This document shows, in pieces, positions 45,903 through 54,571 of a DNA stretch of 64,000 nt (positions are counted from its first letter, which is position 1; each line of letters begins with the position of its first letter). The stretch spans positions 5,704,001 to 5,768,000 of the forward strand of contig NZ_CP107772.1 of assembly GCF_036345155.1 (NCBI RefSeq), read 5' to 3'. Under the pieces are notes generated by a model. It was not told where the DNA came from and did no database searches. It was given only the letters and a program-made list of their open reading frames with translations. Both the position numbers and the translations under genes were made by a program. This DNA comes from Streptomyces sp. NBC_00582 (GTDB taxonomy: Bacteria; Actinomycetota; Actinomycetes; Streptomycetales; Streptomycetaceae).

Positions 45903-45941
45903 GAGGGCCGTACCCCGGGGCACTCCCGAGGTACGGCCCTC
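45903..45941 (+). terminator. Terminator of the sulfurtransferase operon
   Basis: Perfect 12-bp stem (45903-45914 with 45930-45941), 15-nt loop with a further small hairpin, about 90 bp after the DUF1416 stop. Confidence 0.75.
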
Positions 45942-45968
45942 AGCCGTTTCCGGACCTACGCTGGAGGC

Positions 45969-46229
45969 ATGTACGCACGCCGGCGTCACGTCTACTTCGC
46001 CATGATGGGCACCTGCATCGGCCTGTTCGTCCTGGCCTGGGGAGTGGTGCGCATCTGGTCGGTGCCCGCGGCGGTCGGCATGTGCCTGGTGGCCATGGTC
46101 ATCCCACCGCTCGCCGCGATGGTCGCCAACCGGCGCGGCCCGGAGGACCGTTGGTGGGACGATCCGTCGGGCGACCCGAAGTCCGACGAGTGGTGGGACG
46201 AACTGGACGGCAAGAAGCGCCGCCCTTAG
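45969..46229 (+). CDS. DUF3099 membrane protein
   Basis: An 86-residue protein with two hydrophobic helices (about 8-27 and 31-52) and an acidic, Trp-rich tail (RWWDDPSGDPKSDEWWDELDG). This layout is the DUF3099 family of actinobacteria, of unknown function. It converges on the DsrE-like gene; several ATCAG copies lie in the 42-bp gap. Confidence 0.88.
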   Translation: MYARRRHVYFAMMGTCIGLFVLAWGVVRIWSVPAAVGMCLVAMVIPPLAAMVANRRGPEDRWWDDPSGDPKSDEWWDELDGKKRRP

Positions 46230-46271
46230 CCGTCAGCAGCCATCAGTAGCATCAGCAGGTATCAGTGGGCA

Positions 46272-46634
46272 TCAGTAGACGAGGGCCTGGGTGTCGTCGG
46301 CCAGCGCCTCCTGGACGAACACCTGCGCGCCCGCGATCCGTACGCCGTCGAGGACGTCCTTCTCCGTGATGTCGCGCCGGGCCGCGCACTGCGTGCACAG
46401 CGTGAGTCGCCCGCCGGCCAGCACGGACTCGATCAGGTCGGGCAGCGGGGCGGCGTGCGGCAACTCGAACTCGGCCGCCCTGCCCGGCAGCGCGAACCAC
46501 GCGGATTCCCCGGTCAGCCACAGCGACACCTCGACCCCACTGGCCACGGCCACCGCCGCGACCGTGAACGCCTGCGAGCACCGCTCGGGGGCATCGGCCC
46601 CCGCGGTCACCTTGATCACGAGCTTCTTCGCCAT
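46272..46634 (-). CDS. DsrE-family protein
   Basis: A 120-residue protein of the DsrE/peroxiredoxin-like fold. It begins KKLVIKVTAGADAPERCSQAF and carries CTQCAAR at about residues 82-88, a position used for sulfur transfer in DsrE/TusD relatives. ATG 46634 is chosen; upstream sequence is not typical. Proximity to the sulfurtransferase operon fits a role in sulfur handling, which is inference. Confidence 0.88.
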   Translation of the reverse strand: MAKKLVIKVTAGADAPERCSQAFTVAAVAVASGVEVSLWLTGESAWFALPGRAAEFELPHAAPLPDLIESVLAGGRLTLCTQCAARRDITEKDVLDGVRIAGAQVFVQEALADDTQALVY

Positions 46635-46688
46635 GCCCGAATCGTAATCAACTCCTTTACAACTACCTGTGCTGACCATGGGTCTCCT

Positions 46689-46717
46689 GTGAAGCGCTTA
46701 CGGAAGGCGCGCTTCAC
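46689..46717. promoter_or_regulatory. Inverted repeat upstream of the three-gene membrane operon
   Basis: GTGAAGCGC-11 bp-GCGCTTCAC, perfect 9-bp arms, ending 17 bp before the GTG at 46735. It could be an operator or a 5'-leader hairpin for the operon. Confidence 0.5.
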
Positions 46718-46734
46718 GTTCTGAGGGGGACGTT

Positions 46735-47490
46735 GTGGGAGAACGCGTGGAGGGTGCGGTGCCCGACGGACCGCAGGTGCCCGCGCGGCGGCGAGGGCGT
46801 ACGACGCTGCTGATCGCCGGGGCGGTGGTGCTCGGTCTGGTGGCCGGGACCTGCGCCGGCTACCTGATCCAGGCCGACCGGGAGCCGACGAAGCTGCCCT
46901 CGCTGTCGCAGCCGACGATGCCGCAGGCCAAGGGGCCCGCGCCGGAGCCGCTGTCGGCGGCGCGGGACCGTCAGGTGAGGACCGACGGCGACCTGCGCAA
47001 GCTGCTGCTGACGAAGCCGAAGGGCGCCAAGGACGGCGACTGGCTGGAGGGCCAGGACGGCTGGCTGGACCTGGCCGCCTACGCCGACTCCTACGAGAAG
47101 CCGGAGGAGATCTTCGGCGACCTCGTCGGCAACGAGTTCCGCCGGGTCGCCGTCACCGGCTGGGAAGAGGGCAGCGCGTACACGGTGGAGCTGCGGCTCG
47201 TGCAGTTCCGGCAGGAGGAGACGGTCGCGGCAGCCGACTACTGCGACAACGGCCAGTACTGGGCGGAGAAGGAGGGCTCCACCGACAGCTGGCCGATCGC
47301 CGGTACCGGTACGGGCATGGCGTACGTCCACCACAAGCCGAAGACCGAGGCCGGGTACCTGCCGCTCTACAGCGCGGAGGCGCACGCCTGGCGCGGTGAC
47401 GTCGCCATGGAGATCTGGGTCTACGGGTCCAGGTCGATCTCCAAGAAGAAGATCATGGACCTGGCCGAGCGGCAGATGGAGCGGCTGTGA
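46735..47490 (+). CDS. Single-pass membrane protein, first of three
   Basis: A 251-residue protein. GAGGGGG precedes the GTG. A basic cytoplasmic start (RRRGRTT) leads to a helix (about 24-44) and an extracytoplasmic domain containing LLLTKPKGAKDGDWLEGQDGWLDLAAYADSY. This resembles the end of the third gene (LVLPAPVGAKEDKALAGSDGWLATKDFLKEF), so the two are paralogues. No family name recognised. A 4-bp overlap links it to the next gene. Confidence 0.8.
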   Translation: MGERVEGAVPDGPQVPARRRGRTTLLIAGAVVLGLVAGTCAGYLIQADREPTKLPSLSQPTMPQAKGPAPEPLSAARDRQVRTDGDLRKLLLTKPKGAKDGDWLEGQDGWLDLAAYADSYEKPEEIFGDLVGNEFRRVAVTGWEEGSAYTVELRLVQFRQEETVAAADYCDNGQYWAEKEGSTDSWPIAGTGTGMAYVHHKPKTEAGYLPLYSAEAHAWRGDVAMEIWVYGSRSISKKKIMDLAERQMERL

Positions 47491-48365
47491 GCGAGCAGGA
47501 GTACGAGGCCGGGACGGCCGGGACGGCCGGCTCGGTGGGCCCCGTGGAACCGGTCGGCCCGGAACTGATCACGGCCCCTGTCGAGCCGGTCGACCCTGTC
47601 GCGCGGCGCAGGCGCCGGCGGCGGGCCGTGGCCGTCGCGGGTTCCCTGGTGCTGGCCGGGGCGCTGGTGGCGGGGGTCGGCCTCACGGTCGTCACCGTGC
47701 GGGACGCCGACCGGGACGCCGGGGCGCCGGTCTGGAAGTTCCCGAAGGAGACGCCGGACGCGGACCGGTCGCAGGGGCCGGGCGGGAGCGGCGGTGGACT
47801 CGCCGGGATGCTCGTCCCGTACGGCACGGAGGGGTTCACCCGGGGGCCGGACATCGGCGAGTTCGGGGCGGACGCCCAGCTCAGCGGGGCGCGGGCGGCC
47901 GGGTTGCGCAAGGAGGCGCTGAAGGATCTGCCGCGCTCGCAGCGCAAGCGGCTGGAGCAGCAGATCGACAAGCAGCGCATCAAGGGCATGGCGATGCGCA
48001 GCTACCTCAGCGAGGAGACCAGCGCCCTCGACACCAACGAGGGCGTCTACTCCGTCGGCATCACGCTGTCCCAGATGGACAACAAGGCGGCGGTGCGCGA
48101 CATCGCGACCTTCCAGGGCGAGTTCCTCGACGCCCTCGACGTCTTCCGCAAGGGTCCGGCGATCAAGGGCCACAAGAACGCGAAGTGCTTCCTGCCGCCC
48201 AAGGACGCCGACTCCGACCTCGAGGGCATGTTCTGCTCGGCGTACGTCGGCGAGGTCCTCGTCAGCCTGACCGCCGAGGCCGTCAAACCACTCGACACCA
48301 AGGGAGTCGCCTTGCTCCTTGGCGAACAACTCGACCGCATCGCGGAACCGGGGGAGACGGTATGA
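47487..48365 (+). CDS. Single-pass membrane protein, second of three
   Basis: A 292-residue protein: acidic start, an Arg-rich stretch (ARRRRRRRAV), one helix (about 48-70) and an extracytoplasmic domain with a conserved Cys pair (NAKCFLPPKD, GMFCSAYVG). The GTG overlaps the previous stop, and the stop overlaps the next ATG (ATGA). Same architecture as its neighbours, without clear sequence identity to them. Function unknown. Confidence 0.8.
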   Translation: MSEQEYEAGTAGTAGSVGPVEPVGPELITAPVEPVDPVARRRRRRRAVAVAGSLVLAGALVAGVGLTVVTVRDADRDAGAPVWKFPKETPDADRSQGPGGSGGGLAGMLVPYGTEGFTRGPDIGEFGADAQLSGARAAGLRKEALKDLPRSQRKRLEQQIDKQRIKGMAMRSYLSEETSALDTNEGVYSVGITLSQMDNKAAVRDIATFQGEFLDALDVFRKGPAIKGHKNAKCFLPPKDADSDLEGMFCSAYVGEVLVSLTAEAVKPLDTKGVALLLGEQLDRIAEPGETV

Positions 48366-50134
48366 CCGACGACCAGACCCCAAGACCCCCGGCTTCGACC
48401 ACCGCACCGGCGGAGACTGTGGAGAGCGCGGAGATCCCGGAGGCGGCGAAGATCGCCGGGTCGGCGGAGAGCGCGGAGATCCCGGAGGCGGCGAAGATCG
48501 CCGGGTCGGCGGAGAGCGCGGAGGCCGCGGCGCCCGGTGAGGCGGCGGAGAGCGCGGAGGCCGCGGCGCCCGGTGAGGCGGCGGACAGCGCGGAGGTCGC
48601 GGCGCCCGCGGAGACCATGGAGATCCTGGAGACGGTGGAGAGCCCTCAGATCGCGGAGGCGGCGGACATCGCGGCGCCCGGTGAGGCCGCGGAGGCGGCG
48701 GACAGCGCGGAGGCCGCGGCGCCCGTGGAGACCAAGGAGATCCGGGAGACGGTGGAGAGCGCGCAGATCTCGGAGGCGGCGGAGGCCGCGGCGCCGGGTG
48801 AGGCCGCGGTGTCGGCGGACATCGCGGCGCCCGGTGAGGCCGCGGAGGCGGCGGACAGCGCGGAGGCCGCGGCGCCCGTGGAGACCAAGGAGATCCGGGA
48901 GACGGTGGAGAGCGCGGCGGCGGAGACCGCCGATGCCGGGGAGTCCTCGGGTGGCGTGGGGCCGGCCGGTGACGGGGTCGGCGTCGCGGAGTCGGCTGCC
49001 CCCGACGCGGCGCCGGTTCCGGGAACCCCGACACCGGTCACCACGGCGAAGCCGACCGTGTCGATGTCCAAGGCCCCGGAGACGGCGGAGACGGCGGAGG
49101 CCGGGGTTCCCTCGGATGCGGGGGGCGTCCCCGGGGAGGCGGCGGCGCGGGCCGGGGTCGGTTCTGGTGCCGTGGGCGCCACCGGGGAGGCGGCTGCGTC
49201 GCAGGCGGCGGATTCGCCTGACGCGGCGGCCCACGCGCCAGCCACCAGGGCTGAAGGTGCGGTTGGCCAGGCGGCGGCGGAGCCGTACGCGGTTGCGGTC
49301 GCCGGTGCGCCGCTGGGAGCACCCACGTCCGACGACGGCGCCCGTGACGGCGCGGCCCCGGGTGGGCCCGGGGCGCGGCGTCCCCTGCTGCGGGCCGCCC
49401 TGCGGTGGACAGCCGCCGTGGCCGTCTTCGCGGCGGTCGGTGCGTCGACGGCGTACGGCATCGCGGCGATGGAGCGCACGGACGTACCGGGTCTGCAGAC
49501 GGAGTCGGACGGCCGCTGGGCGTACCCCACGCTCACCAGGCCGCCCCTGCCCTCCGGCAGCCCCGCCCCCTTCGCCAAGGCGAACCACTCGGGGGCCCAC
49601 TACGCCGACCTGCGCGCCCTCGTCCTGCCCGCCCCCGTCGGCGCGAAGGAGGACAAGGCGCTGGCCGGCTCCGACGGCTGGCTGGCGACGAAGGACTTCC
49701 TGAAGGAGTTCGAGGACACCCGTCGCGGCGACATCGAGGACAAGCTCGTCGACGCCGGCCTGCGCCACATCGCGGCCCGCGGCTGGACCACCCCCGACGG
49801 CACCAGCACCCGCGTCTACCTGCTGAGATTCGGCTCGGTCGCCGTCACCGAACAGGTCCTCGACGACGTCTTCACCACCTACGACGCCCCGGTCTACCCG
49901 GTACGCGGCGCCGAGGCCTACGAACGGGACGAGGACTTCCCGCTGGCCCCGCAGTCGAAGAACATCACGCTGACCCCGTACACGGAGACGAAGCCGTACG
50001 GCGGCGAGCAGGTCCGTCTCGCGTACCTGAGCGCGGGTGACGTCCTCGCGATGATCGTGCAGACGGGGAAGGGCACCATGCCCGCGATCCCCCACCAGCA
50101 GACGGTGGTCCTCCAGAGCCAGCTCCTGGAGTGA
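48362..50134 (+). CDS. Single-pass membrane protein with long acidic repeat region
   Basis: A 590-residue protein. Residues 15-210 are built of Glu/Ala/Pro repeats such as SAEIPEAAKIAGSAE and AAPGEAAEAADSAE; one 45-bp unit is tandemly duplicated (48424-48513) and longer blocks recur. A Ser/Ala/Pro-rich part follows to about 345. One membrane helix (about 350-370) precedes a C-terminal extracytoplasmic domain paralogous to that of the first gene. The long acidic stretch is predicted cytoplasmic and disordered. Function unknown. Confidence 0.8.
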   Translation: MTDDQTPRPPASTTAPAETVESAEIPEAAKIAGSAESAEIPEAAKIAGSAESAEAAAPGEAAESAEAAAPGEAADSAEVAAPAETMEILETVESPQIAEAADIAAPGEAAEAADSAEAAAPVETKEIRETVESAQISEAAEAAAPGEAAVSADIAAPGEAAEAADSAEAAAPVETKEIRETVESAAAETADAGESSGGVGPAGDGVGVAESAAPDAAPVPGTPTPVTTAKPTVSMSKAPETAETAEAGVPSDAGGVPGEAAARAGVGSGAVGATGEAAASQAADSPDAAAHAPATRAEGAVGQAAAEPYAVAVAGAPLGAPTSDDGARDGAAPGGPGARRPLLRAALRWTAAVAVFAAVGASTAYGIAAMERTDVPGLQTESDGRWAYPTLTRPPLPSGSPAPFAKANHSGAHYADLRALVLPAPVGAKEDKALAGSDGWLATKDFLKEFEDTRRGDIEDKLVDAGLRHIAARGWTTPDGTSTRVYLLRFGSVAVTEQVLDDVFTTYDAPVYPVRGAEAYERDEDFPLAPQSKNITLTPYTETKPYGGEQVRLAYLSAGDVLAMIVQTGKGTMPAIPHQQTVVLQSQLLE

Positions 50135-50153
50135 GGGTCCACCTCACACCGAG

Positions 50154-50189
50154 GGCCGGTCCCCGGCCGCGTAAGCTTGGGGACCGGCC
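50154..50189 (+). terminator. Terminator of the three-gene membrane operon
   Basis: Perfect 11-bp stem (50154-50164 with 50179-50189), 14-nt loop, about 20 bp after the stop codon. Confidence 0.75.
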
Positions 50190-50233
50190 TTGTGTACGTA
50201 CGGAACCAACCCCGCTCATCCGAGGAGCACCCC

Positions 50234-50332
50234 GTGGAGATCTTCTTCGAAACCCTGCTGGTCCTGGTCTGTGTCGGTGTCCTCGCCTTCGCCGCCCTGA
50301 CCGTGAAGAAGCTGTACCAGGGCCAGCGCTGA
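50234..50332 (+). CDS. 32-residue membrane micro-protein
   Basis: A GTG-started ORF, VEIFFETLLVLVCVGVLAFA followed by ALTVKKLYQGQR, with GAGGAG upstream at good spacing. It is a single membrane helix with a short basic cytoplasmic tail. It lies 25 bp before the nitrobindin-like gene and after a terminator, so it has its own transcript or leads the nitrobindin gene. Function unknown. Confidence 0.75.
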   Translation: MEIFFETLLVLVCVGVLAFAALTVKKLYQGQR

Positions 50333-50357
50333 CCGACCGATCCAGGAACTGTCAACC

Positions 50358-50933
50358 ATGATCGAGATCCCGTCCGACCTCCACAAGGACCTCGTCCCGC
50401 TCGCCTTCCTGCTGGGCACGTGGGCGGGCGCCGGCGTGCACGACTTCCCCGGTGCGCAGAAGTGCAACTTCGGGCAGGAGGTCACCTTCACCCACGACGG
50501 CCGTGACTTCCTGGAGTACCGGTCCCACACCTGGGTCCTCGACAACGACGGCAACAAGGTCCGTCCCCTGGAGTCCGAGTCCGGCTTCTGGCGGATCGAC
50601 GACTCCCGCAAGGTCGAGGTGACGATGACCCGCGACGACGGCGTCATCGAGATCTGGTACGGCGAGATGGCGGACAAGAAGCCGCAGATCGACCTGGTCA
50701 CGGACGCCGTCGCCCGCACGTCCGCCTCCCGCCCCTACAGCGGCGGCAAGCGGCTCTACGGCTACGTCAAGAGCGACCTGATGTGGGTCGGCGAGAAGCA
50801 GACCCCCGAGGTCGAGCTGCGCCCCTACATGTCGGCCCACCTGAAGAAGGTCGTCACCCCGGAGGAGGTCGAGCGCTGGGCCAAGGCCCTCCCGGACGAT
50901 CTCCCGGACGACGGCATCGCCTTCTTCAAGTAG
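50358..50933 (+). CDS. Nitrobindin-like heme-binding FABP-family protein
   Basis: A 191-residue beta-barrel protein. The N-terminal GTWAGAG (residues 20-26) is the GxWxGxG motif and His161 (MSAHLKKV) is the expected proximal heme ligand of nitrobindins. The family binds ferric heme and reacts with NO or peroxynitrite. It precedes nur by 46 bp on the same strand; heme content is inferred. Confidence 0.9.
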   Translation: MIEIPSDLHKDLVPLAFLLGTWAGAGVHDFPGAQKCNFGQEVTFTHDGRDFLEYRSHTWVLDNDGNKVRPLESESGFWRIDDSRKVEVTMTRDDGVIEIWYGEMADKKPQIDLVTDAVARTSASRPYSGGKRLYGYVKSDLMWVGEKQTPEVELRPYMSAHLKKVVTPEEVERWAKALPDDLPDDGIAFFK

Positions 50934-50979
50934 GTCTCCGCCAGGCCCGCGCGCTTCTCCGTGGTTCTAGACTTCCAGT

Positions 50980-51420
50980 GTGGTGAGCACCGACTGGAAG
51001 AGCGACCTCAGGCAGCGCGGCTACCGGCTGACGCCGCAGCGGCAACTCGTGCTGGAAGCCGTGGACACCCTTGAGCACGCGACCCCCGACGACATCCTCA
51101 CGGAAGTGAAGAAGACGGCGTCGGGGGTCAACATTTCCACCGTCTACCGGACCCTGGAGCTCCTGGAGGAGCTGGGCCTGGTCAGCCACGCCCATCTCGG
51201 GCACGGCGCGCCGACGTATCACCTCGCCGACCGGCACCACCACATCCACCTGGTCTGCCGGGACTGCGAGAACGTCATCGAGGCGGATGTGAAGGTGGCC
51301 GCCGAGTTCACGGCCAAGCTGCGGGACACCTTCGGCTTCGAGACGGACATGAAGCATTTCGCGATCTTCGGCCGCTGCAAGGACTGCTCGACCGCCAAGA
51401 GTTCAATTACCGAGTCGTAG
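50980..51420 (+). CDS. nur: Nickel-responsive Fur-family regulator Nur
   Basis: A 146-residue repressor that, with nickel, controls nickel uptake and the Fe/Ni superoxide dismutases in Streptomyces. The known ligands are all present at the published numbering: His33, His86, His88 and His90 (nickel site) and His70, His72 and His126 (second metal site). The helix-turn-helix reads TPDDILTEVKKTASGVNISTVYRTLELLEELGLV. CxxC pairs at 93/96 and near the end (RCKDC) are also seen. Start GTG 50980 agrees with this numbering. Confidence 0.96.
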   Translation: MVSTDWKSDLRQRGYRLTPQRQLVLEAVDTLEHATPDDILTEVKKTASGVNISTVYRTLELLEELGLVSHAHLGHGAPTYHLADRHHHIHLVCRDCENVIEADVKVAAEFTAKLRDTFGFETDMKHFAIFGRCKDCSTAKSSITES

Positions 51421-51429
51421 GCTTAGCGT

Positions 51430-52395
51430 ATGAAGAGCCCTCTGCTGACCCTGCCCGGCGCCGTCCCCGCCGAGGGCGTGGACGAAGGTGTCGCCGCCCA
51501 CTACGGTGACCTGTTCCGCGAGCAGCGCGCCCTCGCCGACGGCACCGGCTTCGTCGACCTCTCGCACCGCGGAGTCGTCACCGTCACCGGTGACGACCGC
51601 CTGAGCTGGCTGCACCTCCTGCTCACCCAGCACGTCACCGACCTCCCGGCCGGCCAGGCCACCGAGGCGCTGATCCTCTCCGCGCACGGCCACATCGAGC
51701 ACGCGCTGTACCTCGTCGACGACGGCACCACGGTCTGGGCCCATGTCGAGCCGGGCACCCAGGAGGCGCTGCTCGCCTACCTGGAGTCGATGAAGTTCTT
51801 CTACCGGGTCGAGGTCGCCGACCGCACCGCCGACACCGCCGTCGTCCACCTCCCCGCGGGCTCGATCACCGAGGTGCCGGACGGCGTCGTCGTACGCGAG
51901 ACCCCGTACGGCCGTGACCTCTTCCTCCCGCGCGAGGACCTCGAGGCGTACGCGGAGAAGGCGGGCCCCGCGGCCGGCATCCTGGCGCACGAGGCGCTGC
52001 GCGTCGAGCAGCACCGCCCCCGCGTCGGCTTCGAGACCGACCACCGCACCATCCCGCACGAGCTGGGCTGGATCGGTACGGCGGTGCATCTCCAGAAGGG
52101 CTGCTACCGCGGTCAGGAGACGGTCGCCCGCGTCCAGAACCTGGGCAAGCCGCCCCGCCGGCTGGTCTTCCTCCACCTCGACGGCAGTGAGGTCCACCTC
52201 CCGCCCCACGGCACCGAGCTCCGGGTCGCCGACGAGGCGGCCGACGGCCGCAAGATCGGCTTCATCACCACCTCGGTACGCCACCACGAACTGGGCCCGG
52301 TGGCCCTGGCCCTGGTCAAGCGGAACGTCCCGCTGGACGCCCCGCTGATGGCGGACACGACGGCGGCGGCCCAGGAAATCGTGGTCGAGCCCTAG
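51430..52395 (+). CDS. Folate-binding YgfZ/IbaG-type Fe-S cluster maintenance protein
   Basis: A 321-residue protein of the GcvT-like YgfZ family, which uses tetrahydrofolate to help repair or build some iron-sulfur enzymes. The diagnostic motif KGCYRGQETVARVQN (K-G-C-Y-x-G-Q-E) with its conserved Cys is present. Start is 10 bp after the nur stop. Length is standard. Confidence 0.93.
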   Translation: MKSPLLTLPGAVPAEGVDEGVAAHYGDLFREQRALADGTGFVDLSHRGVVTVTGDDRLSWLHLLLTQHVTDLPAGQATEALILSAHGHIEHALYLVDDGTTVWAHVEPGTQEALLAYLESMKFFYRVEVADRTADTAVVHLPAGSITEVPDGVVVRETPYGRDLFLPREDLEAYAEKAGPAAGILAHEALRVEQHRPRVGFETDHRTIPHELGWIGTAVHLQKGCYRGQETVARVQNLGKPPRRLVFLHLDGSEVHLPPHGTELRVADEAADGRKIGFITTSVRHHELGPVALALVKRNVPLDAPLMADTTAAAQEIVVEP

Positions 52396-52419
52396 GCCGT
52401 CGGGGCCTGTACCCCGATG

Positions 52420-52509
52420 CCCCAGACCTCGAAGCCCCAGACCTCGATGTCCCAGACCTCGATGTCCCAGACCTCGAAGCCCCAGACCTCGATGTCCTAG
52501 ACCTCGATG
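52420..52509. repeat. 15-bp tandem repeat abutting the dtd stop codon
   Basis: Six near-identical 15-bp units (core CCAGACCTCGAWG). The last unit contains the final codons and TAG of dtd. On the minus strand each unit codes [D/G]-[I/F]-E-V-W, and the dtd stop TAG stands where other units have TGG. Beyond the stop the frame stays open for about 30 codons. Confidence 0.9.
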
Positions 52510-52922
52510 AGGACGGTGAAGGGTCCGTCGTTCGTCAGGGACACCCGCATCCGCGCGCCGAACCGTCCCGTCGCGACCGTGGCACCGAGCCCCCGCAGCT
52601 GTGCCACGACCTCCTCGACGAGGGGCTCGGCGACCGGCCCGGGCGCGGCGGCGTTCCAGGTCGGCCGCCTGCCCTTGCGCGCGTCGCCGTACAGGGTGAA
52701 CTGACTGATCACCAGCAGCGGGGCGTCGATGTCGCTGCACGACTTCTCGTCGTGCAGCATCCGGACCGACCACAGTTTGCGGGCGAGCTGGGCGGCCTTC
52801 TCCTCGGTGTCGTCGTGCGTCACCCCCACCAGCACGCACAGCCCCTCGCCGGTGATCTCCCCGACCGTCTCCCCGTCGACGACGACACTCGCGCCGTCCA
52901 CCCTCTGCACCACAGCTCGCAT
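52497..52922 (-). CDS. dtd: D-aminoacyl-tRNA deacylase
   Basis: A 141-residue enzyme that hydrolyses D-aminoacyl-tRNA. Catalytic motifs are [15 protein letters not shown] and [11 protein letters not shown] (the NxGP-T motif). It begins [18 protein letters not shown], the universal DTD start, so 52922 is used rather than ATG 52934. Its last residues EV and stop are part of a 15-bp tandem repeat array. Confidence 0.94.
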   Translation of the reverse strand: MRAVVQRVDGASVVVDGETVGEITGEGLCVLVGVTHDDTEEKAAQLARKLWSVRMLHDEKSCSDIDAPLLVISQFTLYGDARKGRRPTWNAAAPGPVAEPLVEEVVAQLRGLGATVATGRFGARMRVSLTNDGPFTVLIEV

Positions 52923-53084
52923 ACGGACCATCATGCCGGGTACCCCGCACGCTCCCGCAAAGGGCCCATTTTTGATCCTTTAGGCCCTGTCTGGGGCCGT
53001 TCGGGGGGACTCGGTCACAACGCGGCGACTTGGGGTGGCACGATGCTTTCCACCACACGCCGGTCGAGGGGACGGTAGAGGGAC

Positions 53085-53651
53085 ATGAGCACACCGAGTA
53101 CCGAGCGGCTGGAGGCACACCGGCCGCCCTTCCAGCGCGGCGACAGCCCCGGGCCGGCCGCGGACCCACCGGAGCACGACCTGGCCCGGCTGAGCCTGCC
53201 CGAGCTGCGCACCGTGCGCCAGGGCGCCCAACGCGACGAGGCGGACCTGAGCTACGTACGGCGGCTGTTGCAGGGCCGTATCGACATCCTCCGCGCGGAG
53301 TTGGCCCGCCGCTCACCGTCGGGCGCGGCCTCCGTCGTCGAGCGCCTCCCGGAGATTCTCACCGACGCCCCGGCCCGCCAGCGCTCCTCGGCCCGCCATG
53401 TCACCCTGGGCACACCGCACAGTGAGGAGTACGGCCGCCTGGCCGCCGACATGCTCGCCGACGTCGAACTCTCCGACCTCGACGCCCGCACCGATCCCGA
53501 GCTCCACGCGGCCATGGCCCGTCTCGTCGCCTACGAACAGCAGGTCTCCCGCCGCCGCCAGCACCTCCAGCGCACGGCCGACGACTGCGGAGCGGAGATC
53601 ACCCGCCGCTACCGGGAGGGCGAGGCCCAGGTGGACGACCTGCTGGTGTGA
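53085..53651 (+). CDS. rsiG: Anti-sigma factor RsiG (c-di-GMP-dependent WhiG antagonist)
   Basis: A 188-residue coiled-coil protein. Two complete copies of the E(X)3S(X)2R(X)3Q(X)3D signature are present: Glu52, Ser56, Arg59, Gln63, Asp67 and Glu151, Ser155, Arg158, Gln162, Asp166. In S. venezuelae RsiG uses these on two antiparallel helices to bind c-di-GMP and sequester the sporulation sigma factor WhiG. The start at 53085 has GAGGG upstream. The motif pair makes the assignment firm. whiG is not in this window. Confidence 0.95.
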   Translation: MSTPSTERLEAHRPPFQRGDSPGPAADPPEHDLARLSLPELRTVRQGAQRDEADLSYVRRLLQGRIDILRAELARRSPSGAASVVERLPEILTDAPARQRSSARHVTLGTPHSEEYGRLAADMLADVELSDLDARTDPELHAAMARLVAYEQQVSRRRQHLQRTADDCGAEITRRYREGEAQVDDLLV

Positions 53652-53749
53652 GAAGGCGGAGACGGCACGGGACGGACGGGGACGGGACAGGCGGGCGCGG
53701 GGGCGAAAACCCGGCGACACCCGCCCCCGCCCCTGCCTACCGTGACCGC

Positions 53750-54571
53750 ATGGACGTCCGCACCGTCACCGACAACGAACTCCCCGCCTGGATGCGCGCC
53801 CTGAACACGGGCTTCCTGCGCCCCCCGGTCGTCACCGAACAGGCCCTGGCCGCCCGCCGGGCCACCCTCGGCGACTCCCGGCTGACCGGCGCCTTCGAGG
53901 CCGACACCTGCGTGGCCACGTTCCGCTCCTTCCCCCAGGAAGTCACCACCCCGGGCGGCACCCCCGTCCCCGCCGACGCCATCTCCAACGTCACCGTCCT
54001 GCCCACCCATCGCCGCCGAGGTCTCCTCACCCGCCTGATGGCCGACGACCTCACGGCGGCGAAGGACCGCGGTGACGTCGTGGCGACCCTCACCGCCGCC
54101 GAGTACCGCATCTACGGCCGTTACGGCTTCGGTCCCGCCACCACCATGACCGAGTGGACGATCGACATACCGCGGGCCGGTTTCGACCCCCGCCATCCGG
54201 TCCCCCTGGCGGGCGGCGGTGTCGACCTGATCCACGGCGAGGAGGTCCGCAAGCTCGGCCCCCTCCTGCACGAGCGCCTGCGCCGCACCCAGCCGGGCGC
54301 CGTCAGCCGCCACGAGCACTGGTGGGACATGAACACGGGCGTGATCCACCTGCACGGCGAACCCGACTGGACCGAGCCGTTCTACGCCGTGTACCGCTCG
54401 GCGGACGGAGAGGTCGACGGACTGGTCTCGTACCAGGCGGACGAGAACTGGACCGACGCCAAGCAGCCGCAGAACACCGCCTCCGTGAACTGGCTGCTCT
54501 CGGTGACCCCGGACGCCTCCCGCGCCCTGTGGCACTACCTGTGCTCCATCGACTGGATCCCACCCGTGTGA
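53750..54571 (+). CDS. Eis-like GNAT acetyltransferase, N-terminal part (split gene)
   Basis: A 273-residue product that looks truncated. It carries the GNAT domain with acetyl-CoA loop [18 protein letters not shown] and the middle domain of Eis-type N-acetyltransferases, and ends abruptly at [10 protein letters not shown]. The missing sterol-carrier-like C-terminal domain continues in another frame at 54568. Eis-type proteins are normally about 400-420 residues and hexameric. A 2-nt insertion near 54556-54562 explains the break. Confidence 0.8.
   Translation: MDVRTVTDNELPAWMRALNTGFLRPPVVTEQALAARRATLGDSRLTGAFEADTCVATFRSFPQEVTTPGGTPVPADAISNVTVLPTHRRRGLLTRLMADDLTAAKDRGDVVATLTAAEYRIYGRYGFGPATTMTEWTIDIPRAGFDPRHPVPLAGGGVDLIHGEEVRKLGPLLHERLRRTQPGAVSRHEHWWDMNTGVIHLHGEPDWTEPFYAVYRSADGEVDGLVSYQADENWTDAKQPQNTASVNWLLSVTPDASRALWHYLCSIDWIPPV

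Noticed and set aside
46236..46280. Several ATCAG copies between DUF3099 and DsrE genes
   Set aside because: Short, irregular copies in a 42-bp convergent gap; no structure beyond chance or minor slippage.
52420..52509. CRISPR-like array
   Set aside because: The repeats are contiguous 15-bp units without spacers.
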